In this document: positions 40,777-52,500 of the stretch, piece after piece | Position numbering within the stretch: the first letter of the stretch is position 1 | How the letters are laid out: each line of letters begins with the position of its first letter | Assembly: GCF_026151205.1 (NCBI RefSeq) | Contig: NC_087074.1 | Span: forward strand, 16,319,962 to 16,383,961 | Length of the DNA stretch: 64,000 nt | Direction: 5' to 3' | Source: Bolinopsis microptera | Lineage: Eukaryota; Ctenophora; Tentaculata; Lobata; Bolinopsidae | The notes under the pieces: model-generated | The model's input: only the letters and a program-made list of their open reading frames with translations | The model's database searches: none | Told to the model about the DNA's origin: nothing | Made by a program: the position numbers and the translations under genes

Positions 40777-42415
40777 TACGGGTAAACCGCCCCTAAAACG
40801 TCACCTGTTTTTTGGGCCCAGATTGCCGAGTTAGGGCTAAATTTACAGGGTTCTGAAGTGTCTAGGAATAATATTTAAACCTTTTTCTAGCCTGCCAGGA
40901 AGATTTGGAAATTTGAAAATAAAATCAGGTACAATTTTTTTGACGTTGAAATGGGGTCACTTTTAAAACACCACCCCTAAAATGTCAACTCTATATGTGT
41001 GATAATTACAAAATGTACAGGAGGCCTGATTTATCTTTTGTCACTAGTACTATTTGTTTTGTCTTATTAAAACATTAAGCTACTTGAAAACATTCGCTCA
41101 CTAAAGGAAGTACCTCAAAACCGTAATCACCCCCTAAAATGTCACGTGCACCACCCCTAAAACGTCAGCTAAAACAGGTTGTGTAGCACTCAGAATGTTG
41201 CTCAATTATTAATTTTAACCACTTCTGGGACAAATATAACCTATTTCTGAGAGGTGTCGACCAGAATTTCTCTCTCTGTTGAAAAAAAATGGTGGAATTT
41301 AGTCAATTTACTTTTTGTGACATTTTGGGGACTTTTTTTTGAATACCCAGAACTTACGGCAAAACAGTAACTCAGTCAACAAAATTTACACCTGTAGTTA
41401 GATTATCTAGTTATAAACTAACAATTGGCACAAAAGAAATGGATTCAATATGATTTTAACCTTGTGCAAATTGCATGTTTTAATTGCATTTTTTGGGATT
41501 TTTAACATCATCCTGCATTTTGGCAATTTTAGTGACCTGTAGTTAACTAATCCAACCCAGTAATCGATCTGACCTTCTCTATAGACTAGATTTGACTGCT
41601 TTTAGCAAAATTGAATGTCAAAAACTACGGTTTTTGGTACTTACTAGTTTATGGTAAACCTATGATATGCCCCCTAAAATGTCATTTTTTTCTCCCCTAA
41701 AATGTCAAATTTGTATTTTGTTCGCATGGTGTGCGATAATAGCTCTTGTTTTGGCACTTGTTAATTATTAACATCAACTATTAACGAAATGTGAGTATGC
41801 ATTGCATCTTAGGAAAAGCCTGAGTAATTTGATCAGGTTAAAATGACATTTTAGGGGGGATAATTAGACATTTTAGGGGATGTTTATTGCAATTAATAAA
41901 ATAAAACTAATTCCTTGAGCTGCCAAAGCTTTCTAATATTACCATTAGATGCTAAATATGATGTTTAATAGGCTGGTACCTCCATTTTATGATGCTTGTA
42001 GTCTCAAAGCCAGAATCTGATAAAATGACATTTTAGGGGGCGGCCAGGTGACATTTTAGGGGAGGGTAGTAATATTGAGTAATGTATAACTTTCCATATC
42101 TCCAGTCATATGTACAAAGTTGCTAAAATATGTAAATATCACTATCCTAGACCAAAACCGAGTTAATATTAATGAATTCCAGAGTTATAAAATTGTGCGC
42201 TTTTTTTCAAAAGTAAAAAATTCGTACAAAGTGAAAAAAATGCCCTTATGGCATCATTTAGATTCAATTTCAGGATGTGGCAGGGTCTGAATGATATTTT
42301 TTTATGTTTAGGAGTTACAAATGATTAGGTAAGATACTTTCTAAGAAGATGGGATCCAATCAATCAAGAGTGGCGTTTTAGGGGTGGGTGACATTTTAGG
42401 GGCGGTTTACCCGTA
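40777..42415. mobile_element. 1.64-kb non-autonomous element with twelve mirrored CCCCTAAAATGTCA motifs
   Basis: The ends are inverted repeats TACGGGTAAACCGCCCCTAA / complement, compatible with TA target duplication. The 14-mer CCCCTAAAAYGTCA occurs six times forward in the left half (40790, 40974, 41131, 41154, 41671, 41694) and six times reversed in the right half (41844, 41866, 42026, 42049, 42371, 42389). Most come in pairs 18-23 bp apart. No open frame of note. The repeated motif could be the binding site of a transposase encoded elsewhere. Confidence 0.75.
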
Positions 42416-43154
42416 TATATATATATATTACATTACAAATTTCGTAATACTCTCCCCATAGCAATAAATTATTTCTGTCATCCTTAACATAGAATTAAAA
42501 TATTTTGAACCAAAGATAAACATGCTGAACGACTTCTGATCAGTCTAAATGTAAAAAACATTGTAGAGAGACTGGTCGTGAAGGCTGACGTATTTGAAGC
42601 TAACTTTGTAACTCTTCGGGAGATTTCGAAAGTAAGCAGAGCAGAGGCGACTTGTGGGCTACATCGAGTGATGGCGGGGTCAGCAGGGCCACTGAAGCAG
42701 AGCTACATCGACAGTCAAGACCCTTGCTGCTGTGTCTGAGGGTCTAGCTAGGATCTAAGCAGAGCTACATCGTCAGTCAACACCCTATACTCACTTTTAG
42801 AACAAATTAAACAAATGTAATTTGTGCACATTATCTAAAATTATTGTTTAAAAGGTAACAAAAAATATTAACAGTAAAATTGATTAACATTAGGCTTACA
42901 ATTGTTGACTTATTTCGCATAGATCATCTTAGAAATTAAGAAGGGCATACAATCAACTTAACCCAATCAATGTCTGGAGGGCTGCAAATTTTCACATGCC
43001 CAGCACTTAAGATTCTTAAGAAGTTGTGCGAGATGACGATACATAGAGGCCGCAAAATTATGAGGACTACCATATCTTGGTGGAACCTAAGCGATCCATG
43101 ATATCACGACAGGCCCTAGGTCAGTTCCTAGTCGGTGGAATAGGGACTGGGGAG
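42416..43154. other. gene-free interval
   Basis: No gene was seen. A GCAGAGCTACATCGxCAGTC word is duplicated at about 42696-42720 and 42757-42781. Confidence 0.4.
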
Positions 43155-44290
43155 AGGTGGAATGGAGATGTGGAGTGGAGATTTAGAGTGGAGATGTAGA
43201 TTGGAGATGTAAAGTGGAGATGTAGAGTGGAGAGTGGAGTGGAGATGTAGAGTGGAGATGTAGAGTGGAGAGTGGAGAGTGGAGAGTGGAGAGTGGAGAG
43301 TGGAGAGTGGAGAGTGGAGAGTGGAGAGTGGAGAGTGGAGAGTGGAGAGTGGAGAGTGGAGAGTGGAGAGTGGAGAGTGGAGAGTGGAGAGTGGAGAGTG
43401 GAGAGTGGAGAGTGGAGAGTGGAGAGTGGAGAGTGGAGAGTGGAGAGTGGAGAGTGGAGAGTGGAGAGTGGAGAGTGGAGAGTGGAGAGTGGAGAGTGGA
43501 GAGTGGAGAGTGGAGAGTGGAGAGTGGAGAGTGGAGAGTGGAGAGTGGAGAGTGGAGAGTGGAGAGTGGAGAGTGGAGAGTGGAGAGTGGAGAGTGGAGA
43601 GTGGAGAGTGGAGAGTGGAGAGTGGAGAGTGGAGAGTGGAGAGTGGAGAGTGGAGAGTGGAGAGTGGAGAGTGGAGAGTGGAGAGTGGAGAGTGGAGAGT
43701 GGAGAGTGGAGAGTGGAGAGTGGAGAGTGGAGAGTGGAGAGTGGAGAGTGGAGGGTGGAGGGTGGAGAGTGGAGGGTGGAGAGTGGAGAGTGGAGAGTGG
43801 AGAGTGGAGAGTGGAGAGTGGAGAGTGGAGAGTGGAGAGTGGAGAGTGGAGAGTGGAGAGTGGAGAGTGGAGAGTGGAGAGTGGAGAGTGGAGAGTGGAG
43901 AGTGGAGAGTGGAGAGTGGAGAGTGGAGAGTGGAGAGTGGAGAGTGGAGAGTGGAGAGTGGAGAGTGGAGAGTGGAGAGTGGAGAGTGGAGAGTGGAGAG
44001 TGGATAGTGGAGAGTGGAGATGTAGAGTGGAGATGTAGAGTGGAGATGTAGAGTGGAGATGTAGAGTGGAGACTGGAGATGTAGAGAGGTAGAGTGGAGA
44101 GTGGAGTGGAGAGTGGAGATGTAGAGTGAAGATGTAGAGTGGAGATGTAGAGTGGAGATGTAGAGTGGAGATGTAGAGTGGAGATGTAGAGTGGAGATGT
44201 AGAGTGGAGATGTAGAGTGGAGATGTAGAGTGGTGATGTAGAGTGGAGATGTAAAGTGGAGAGGTAGAGTGAATATGTAGAGTGGAGATG
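43155..44290. repeat. 7-bp satellite GAGAGTG flanked by 13-bp GTAGAGTGGAGAT units
   Basis: 43265-44005 is about 105 almost pure copies of a 7-bp unit (AGTGGAG), with only a few GAGGGTG variants near 43750-43780. Both sides (43155-43264 and 44005-44290) carry the 13-bp unit AGTGGAGATGTAG. The 7-bp unit equals the first seven bases of the 13-bp unit. Long open frames in three frames and on both strands are by-products of the period. Confidence 0.95.
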
Positions 44291-44827
44291 ATAATATGGT
44301 TTTTGGGAAGTTTGTTTAAGTTCACTGATTTTTTGTTTTTTGGATTGATTTTATCCAACTTGTTTTGAGTCAATTAACATTAACAGTGGAATTTTTTTGT
44401 TTCTTTATTCAGTGAATTGTGTCAAATTATTGTGTGAGTACAATTAATAATACAGTTTAATTGGTTGTTCCGGTAACCGGTTATTAATATAAAATTATTA
44501 ATCACAATGTCAAACTTAAAGATATATAGCAGTCACAGTATCTCAACAAGGTTTTAAATAAAGTTAATTGTGATTTGTCTGATAAAACTGACGATGAAAA
44601 ATTCGTCGAAAAGTATTTAAAACGCACTTACTGTGACGGATCCTCAGTATTTACATAAATAGAAATTAAATAAAAATAAGATTAAAAACAACTAACAAAG
44701 TCTGCAATTAACAAAAATATTGAGAATTTCGCAAACAACTAATCAACTCTAAAAACTACTCTACAAAACGATTAGTTGGCAGGTAGAGCCAGTTTTTGTA
44801 TACAAAATTTATTCCCACAAATATAAA
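44291..44827. other. 3' flank of the adhesion GPCR gene
   Basis: AT-rich, no gene. It should include the 3' UTR of the minus-strand adhesion GPCR; AATAAA-like words are common, so no single polyadenylation site can be chosen. Confidence 0.4.
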
Positions 44828-46532
44828 TCAAATGTTCGCATTATTGTCTGACTTAGCCGGAAACTCATGCTTGCCTGTTTTGTCGCTGGCCGTTGCGTAC
44901 TCTGCACTTGCGTACGTGTGATCCTCGTTGGAAGCGGCGGCGTTCTCATAAATGTTGTCAGTTTGGTTTGGGGCGGCGCTGGCGCTGACCGTCGTTGCCT
45001 TAGTGGCTGCTGATTTGCCGGCGGCGGCGGCGGAGGATGATGTCGTGGTCCTCTTCTCTTCTTGGAGTCCAACCTTAACTAGCCAGTGAGACTTTACCTG
45101 GTCGTTTAGCACTATATAGAACAGGAACACGAATATTCCCTGAGAGATTGGAGGGTTAATTTTATTAGTATTAAACAGATCAGTATGTAAAGCGTTTTTT
45201 ACTTTGTGGGCTAGCTTGATTTTCATAAGGCTGATAGACTTGTTAAATGCATACGAAATAGAGGAAGCTGTAGAAAAGACGGACCTGTGAGCTATTGAGA
45301 AGAATGAAGAGATATTGCATCCCCACTTGGAACTGAGGGGCTGGGATGGACATGAATATACCGAAGAACCAGCCTGTTCCGAGCAAGACCATCACCCCGA
45401 CTGCTGCTTTGAGCTGCCGCTGAAATATAAGTTGGTTAGAATGTTTACGACATTTAAATTAAGCACTTGTTATGATTATCGTACATATTATCAAACGAAT
45501 CAAAAGAATATGATAAAAGATTCTTCGACAAAGTTGAAAGACGCAAAATATTAACAACCTTAGGACTCACCAAAATTTGTTCTTGATCAGAGATGTTGCC
45601 GGAGGATTTTGAGTTCTTGATCACTTTGGCAACGAGTGCGAAGAATACAAGGTTCACCAAGATAACCAAGACAATGGGGGCTAAGAAGAGGGCGTAGAAG
45701 GAGATACTTTCAGGTCGGATAAAGCACATGGTGTCCGCAAGGTACCCATGTTCAGTGAAGGTGAAGCTACCCACAGTGTGCTGCTTCGTGAAGACGAAAT
45801 ATCCGATGAATGGTATCGGTAGAGGGATACCTAGAATATGGTAAGGTTATTTGGATGATAAGAATATATAATCTTCTAATTGAAATATTGACATCTGAAA
45901 ACGTTGAAAAAAACAATTGAATAACTAAGATTATGAAGAAGAGTGTTAAGGTACATACCCCATGCTGCGAGGTTAAACTTTAGCATATACTTTGAGATAT
46001 GAGACCCGAACACTTGTACGAGAGAGAGGTACATAAGGAACCCTTCGACTACCATCCAGGCAAAGACCACAAGCCATAAGTAGTGCTGGATCATCGCGTA
46101 CACGGCACATCCCGTCGACTTCTGAAACGGGTGGTGGTTGGTTAGTCGGTCTGGTCAGTATTCAAAAAGGTTTGATAATTTGATTAAAAAGGATCATCAA
46201 TGGTAAGCAGCTGGAATCCTATATTATCTGACAATAGTTTATCATTTAACTATTTAACTATTTAACCTCTAAAAGTAACTCTAACTTACCAGTTTAATGA
46301 GTCCGGTATCATCAGCAGAAATGAATGCGTCCTGGATGAGGAACATCAATGAGGCTAACAGCAGGGCGCCAGTGAAGCAGATGTTGATCTTAGCGGACCG
46401 AGTTGAGCGAAGGGCTTTAGCAGGAAGCAAGAACACCAGAGTCAAGATGAGACCGACGGTTGAAATTCCGAGAAGAACATACGTTAGGTAGCTTTGTACT
46501 TCAGCAAACCCACGGTCAATCTCGTAAGCTGA
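44828..46532 (-). CDS. exons: 7TM region and cytoplasmic tail of the adhesion GPCR
   Basis: Exon 46290-46532 encodes TM1-TM2 (YLTYVLLGISTVGLILTLVF; NICFTGALLASLMFLI). Exon 45959-46121 encodes TM3 with HYLWLVVFAWMVVEGFLMYL. Exon 45571-45830 encodes TM4-TM5 (PLPIPFIGYFVF; SFYALFLAPIVLVILVNLVF). Exon 45285-45419 encodes TM6 (VGVMVLLGTGWFFGIF). Exon 44828-45139 encodes TM7 (GIFVFLFYIVLNDQVK) and a tail of about 85 residues rich in S/A/T, with two tyrosine motifs (DNIYENA, HTYASAEYATA). The W-x-VEG in TM3 and GTGWFFGIF in TM6 are signatures of class B2 receptors. Confidence 0.9.
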
Positions 46533-49500
46533 CTGGAAACATTTGGCGAATGAGTGTTTGAAACGGGTATATACAATTATTAGTTAAATGAGTTTGAAGC
46601 GAGTAATAAAGTATTACACCGCATAAAACGTATTATGTGTCATGATGGTTATCAAATATGTTCCACAGAGAAGTGGTTATTTAATTCTTACCATGAGGAC
46701 AGCAAAGCTGGTGTTGTGAGAGCACAAACAAAGCACTCCATCTGACGGCTTAGCAGAGTTGTAGATAGTCTCGCAACCCTCCTCCCACTTCGCTTTGACA
46801 GGGTCGTATTTTGCGCAGATGTACGAAACTTGCATTCTCTTGCCGTCTGGCTCCGTGTTGAGGCTGGAGTTCGTGTTGCCCTAAAAGTTGTGGAGGGTTA
46901 GAAAATATACGTACAAAGGAATTATTTACGTTAAACTTAATGATGATAAGGTGTATACTTGTTTACAATTCTTAGGCCAGTGCCATTACCCTAAAAAAGG
47001 TAAATTACCACATCATCCAGAAGCTTATTTGCTACAGTGTAATACAAATTAAGTATAGTAATCATACAAATAACTCACTATATCGATGGTGGGCTTCATG
47101 AAGAGGTTTAGCTTAAAGTTATCGGGTGCGTTTTCAACTTTGACCTCCGTGATAAACGAGTTGACGAAGCTTTTTTTGGCGTCTCCACCGTCTTTGTTGG
47201 CTGCGTCCTCTAGCTCACTCTTCAGATCATCCAGGATTTTAGTGACGGTTTCCTCGTCCTCCTCGCCCTCCTCCTTCGTCACCAAGGATATGGTGGTGTC
47301 CGGCATGAGTGTCGAGTCTGTGATCAGGACCACAGCCATGTCCACATCCTCGTTCGTTTCTCCCGACTTTGTCTCAATCTGAATTAATTTCATAGTTAAA
47401 TATTGTAATAATATGATGATAAATGCATATCATTTACTTAGTGAGATAGCTACTGTGTACAAATTGTATCGCGGAAAACATTGAACAATTAGAACTATTT
47501 ACTTTAGTAGCAAAGTAAAGTTGAGTACTAATAATATACTGACCAATAGAATTGTGTTTTCCTTCTCCTCTTTGTTATCGCTTGATCCAGATCCTAATTC
47601 GCAGCCTTGAAGATCCTTACCATCTCGGTTTGCTTTAGGAAGGGTGAAGGTGACAACACCATTATTGCTTGGATTACTCTCACCACCACCTTTCTTAAGA
47701 TCGATCACGGCTATGCGAGGAGACTTGATTATCTTGTTCTTGACAACAGTTTGCTTAGCAACGTTTACAATCTGCGTCACCAAACTGGGAGGAGATGTGA
47801 GTTACGATCTAATATAAGCACTGTAGACCCTTGCTCTATTAAATATACCTTACCTCCCAGGTATCAGTTCCTTATCGGACTTTATTTGAACGGACATTAA
47901 TTGGACGCTGGAGGCCCTAGCGTTCATTTTAATGTCCGTTCAAATAAATTCCGACAAGGTAGCTAAATTAAATATATTAAATGAATGCCTTTGAGCGTTC
48001 ATTTTAATGTCCGTTCAAAATTATGTCCGTTTACAAAATGTCCGGTCAAATAACGTCCCATAAGGTAGTAATAAGTTAGCTCATGTCTTTGTGTACAAAT
48101 CATGTATGAATTTCGACAGCACTTGAAGTAAAGTACAATTCGCACAAAAACAAAAGAAATGAAAACAATGTACCCATCAAATTTGGTGCATATGCCCAAA
48201 AATGGGCATATGGTTTTTGGCTTGTAACTCACCCATCAGTGATACTGCTGGCGGACTGGGTTTCAGTGTCGTCATCTGCTGTCTTAAAATCAGACTTCAC
48301 AAGGTTAGACACGGTGTTCAGGACGCTCTGGGTCACTGCCTCTGAGATATTCCCGCCTTCTTTTTCTCCCTCGTCGCTTTTGACGATGGATTCTAGAACG
48401 TCAGAGACGGCCTTTACGTCACCGATACCGTTCATGACCGTATTATTTGTCATCTTCTCCATCTGTGCCGTCTTATCTTCATTCGAGACATTCTGAGGAG
48501 AAGGTCGTTACATAACATCGGCAATCGGAAATTAAGTACGTTTTGAGCTAGTTGCATGAGATTACTTTATTTGAGAAACCATGCTTTTTAACCTGTTAAA
48601 CTGAGTTCTAATAAATTACTGAAATAACCTGATCGTCGACTAGACTTTCTATGGCTATGGTGTTCGCAGTCTTCTGACAGTAGTAAGTCTTCTCCACATA
48701 CGTTTTCTTAGCACTGTCCATCTTGCAGGTGAAAACCGCGGTGAACTCGTCAAACTCACATTTCTGAGGTTCTGAGCTGCTGTCGAGCTCCAGCCAGTCG
48801 TGGCTGAATGTTCCGTACTGTGTTTGGAACTCTGTTTCAGAGGCACAGCCTTCTCCCAGATCACCTAAAAGTTAGATAATACAAATGCTGAATATCATTG
48901 TTTCTTTTGTCTTCATTATAATATATATATTAATAATGCACTTTAAAAGTGAAACGTTAGATATTGAGTTGTTGGCTTACTTATGCATTTCTCGATTAAA
49001 ATCTCCTCAATTCCATCATTCTCCATCCTAGCTCTAACAGCTGCTGGAGATCCCGGAGGACATGGTTCGCACTTCGCTGCATCCTTTCCAGCGTACGTTT
49101 TATCCGGACAGTTCAAACACACGACCTGTCCAACTGAAACATGTTATTTTGTCAGACAAGAAATGATTTAGATGGGCATTATACGTATAATAGACAGTAG
49201 ACACCTAAGTAGTGATTATATCGTCACATTTGGTGTTATCAGACGTTTTCACTTCAAATTACCAGGACAATTAATGGCTACTTTTGTAATCAAAATCGTT
49301 TAATTAGTTTAATAAATGGCTATTTTCGTCGTAAAAATTAGGAAATTTTATAAAACTACTAAACGGTACCTTTATCAGTAAACATATTTTCCCGACACTG
49401 TTTGCATTCAGTTTTCCCTATCTCGTCTTGATATGTTCCAGTAGCACAAGGATCACAGTCAGTTAAGCCAGCATTTGACTTTGTTCCCTGTGGATATAGT

Positions 49501-52500
49501 TGTTGTTAGTTTGACCATAGTGAGCAAATTTACGGAAAGGAAGATAAATCTGCTTGATAACACAATAATCTCTTAGATCATGTCAATCTTCTTAACTAAA
49601 AAAAGTCAAGAGAACGTTATGTTGCTGACCTGAGGACAAGCCACACACTGAGGCGAACCATCTTCCGTGGTCACATAACCATCTTCACAGACTTCACAAG
49701 TGTTCTGTCCGGCTTTGTCTTGATACTTGCCACGAACACACAGGTCACAGTCTGTTAAAGCTGTGTTTGACTTTGTTCCCTGTGGAAAGTGTTGAACATT
49801 AAAAAACGCAGAAGCGGGCATATATTTGAACCTCTCATTATAATCTGATCTAACTAAAACTACTTTAAACATTAAGACTGAGATATAACGGTCGTAACTA
49901 GAATGGATATCAAAAAAAATAAACTATAAAACTAACCACGGGGCACTCTGTGCAAACAGACGCTCCAGCAGCAGACATCCATCCAGAATCACATGGAATA
50001 CAGTCGTTGTCAGATATCCCTCGTTTTTCACCAGCAGGGCAGTCTTCACAAGTATTGCCAGTGCTATCTCGTATCTTGCCCTGATATTGAGCTTATTAGC
50101 AAAGCCAAACACAAGAACAGTTTATTATTTTACAGTTGAAATAAGATAATTACAGTTTGAGATATTATGATGACTACATTCCACTTACCACATCACACGT
50201 CAGACATTCTCTATTGTCCGTGGTGTACTCCTTCATATGAGTGCAGCTGTAACAGTAGTTCGAACTCTCTGCTGGGTTACGGGTTCCGACCGGGCAAGCT
50301 TTACATTCGACTTTGGTGCATTTTGAGGGATCAATTACAGCGACAGCAGTGGCAGACGCTCGTTCAGGGTTAGCAGGATAGTTGCAGTCCGCATCAGCAC
50401 CTTCTGCATAATATTCTTGTCCCTGAAAGAAATAATAGGTTTCAATAATATATGAAAGTCCTCCATCACTGAGAAACCAACTTAATTATTCAACGTTTCA
50501 ATGTGACAACATCCTATTCATGATTTAGAAAGATTTTCATCAAAAAAGACAAGACAACTAAAATTCAAAGACAGCCAACTAAAGTACAGAAACAAATGCC
50601 AACTTAAAGTACAGAAACAAAAGGAAACTTACCGCATTACATTTCACACACTCTGTCTTTAGCTTTCCCTTGTTAGGAACCTCACCAGCCGGACACACAT
50701 CACAGGACACTGCTCCGCTATAAGCCTGAACTTTACCTATTTCACACACTTTACAGGCTTGTGTTTTGTCTGCTGCGTATGTTCCCTGAATATGAGGAGT
50801 GCAGTTAGTTTATGATTATTCCTAGATAAGATGTGGAGTGTGAACAGTTGGAACCTATAATTCAGAAATTAGCATAGCGATTTAGAGAAGTTTACCTACT
50901 TCACACACTTTACAGGCTAGCGATTTAGAGAGGAGAACCTACTTCACACACTTTACATGCTAGTGTTTTGACTGTAACTAACCTGTTGACACTGAGTGCA
51001 GGTCTCAGACCCCTCACTAGCAGCAACATAACCAGGAGCACAGACTTTACAGCTGCTTTCTCCTGACTGTCCTGTCTGATCATTGTACTTCCCTGCAGGA
51101 CACTTCTCACAACTTGTCTTACTATCTTCGTACTGACCCTGTAACAGGTACATTTCAGTAATACGTGCAATTAAGAAAAACGGCAAATTCACACAAAATC
51201 ATGAGATCGCCCTGGTAACCCTGGTAACCCTGGTAATCCTGGTAACCCTGGTAACCCTGGATGGGATGGTAACAATAACACTTAAAAGCATAAATACCAA
51301 TTCGTAGCACAAATTATCTAACTCAGTGCGTGTTAATCTAGTGAATATAAAGAAGATATTGTCCTTACCACTGGACACTCCGTACATACGGACAAGCCCT
51401 CTGTTATAGTCACATGACCAGCTACACATTCAGAACATTCGGTCGCTCCTTCAGCACCGGAAAACTTTCCGCTTGGACATTCAACGCAGGAACCCTGCCC
51501 TGGATTTTCTTGGTAGTATCCCTGTAAATGTATGAATAAATATTAAATTAACAAATATGTCACAGACGATCAATTTCTTTTAATTTCTTGGATGTCTTTT
51601 ATACTGGAAACCACAAACTAACACAACTCGCAAGTAAACTCCTCCCTTTACACTTACAGGGCTGCATTCAGTGCACTCTGAACTTTTAACTGCACTGTAA
51701 GTTCCAGCTTCACAATCCTGACAAGCCCCACCATCAGCACTACTCTGGAATTTCCCCGCCCCGCAATCAACACAGGCAGTTCTCGCAACGTCAGCTTCCT
51801 GACCCTGAAAAGATGTTTTAGATAATTTGTTATTTCCTGTCAATAACTCTTGTCGACTGATTTGCTTCCACTATAATAGAAGTTACCTTTAACTGAATAT
51901 AATACGTGTGTTTTAGTCTGTAATTAGCATATTAACGTAACTCACTTGTTCACAAGGGTCACACGTGTCCCTTCCCGTAGTTGCAGTGATAGTTCCTACT
52001 CCGCAGAGAAGACAAGTTTCTTTTCTTTGTTCAGGCTGATATTTCCCAGCTGCACAAGGAACACAAGCAGTGTTATCAGAGTTCGGTTCTTCTCCCTAAA
52101 TGGAAAAAGTAGATATCAAAATAACGTCACTATCTGATATTGAATACTAAACTGAAAGATCTAACAGCAACTTTCGAGCAAGCTGTGCTTTAGATATTCA
52201 TCTATTTTAAATTAATGTCGTATTAACAATAGTGCCTGTGTCGTTTTAACAATAGCATGTGTCGTATTAACAATAGCATGTGTCGTATTAACAATAGCAT
52301 GTGAAACTACCTTATCACACTGCGTACACGTCGTTGCTCCTTCAGCAGAGATTTCTCCATCTCCACAAGATTCACATGATTGCAGTCCAGCAGCCGCTTG
52401 ATAGTAACCTGCCGCACAATTCTTACAGGCTTTATCTTTCCCATCTTCGTAAGTTCCCTGTGAATATGAAGTAGTAGTCAATTATTGAGAGTAGATAGAG

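Noticed and set aside
43183-44373. 396-residue open frame and several overlapping plus-strand frames of 240-260 residues
   Set aside because: They translate a 7-bp satellite (unit STLHSPL or ESGEWRV) in every frame; the period, not selection, keeps them open.
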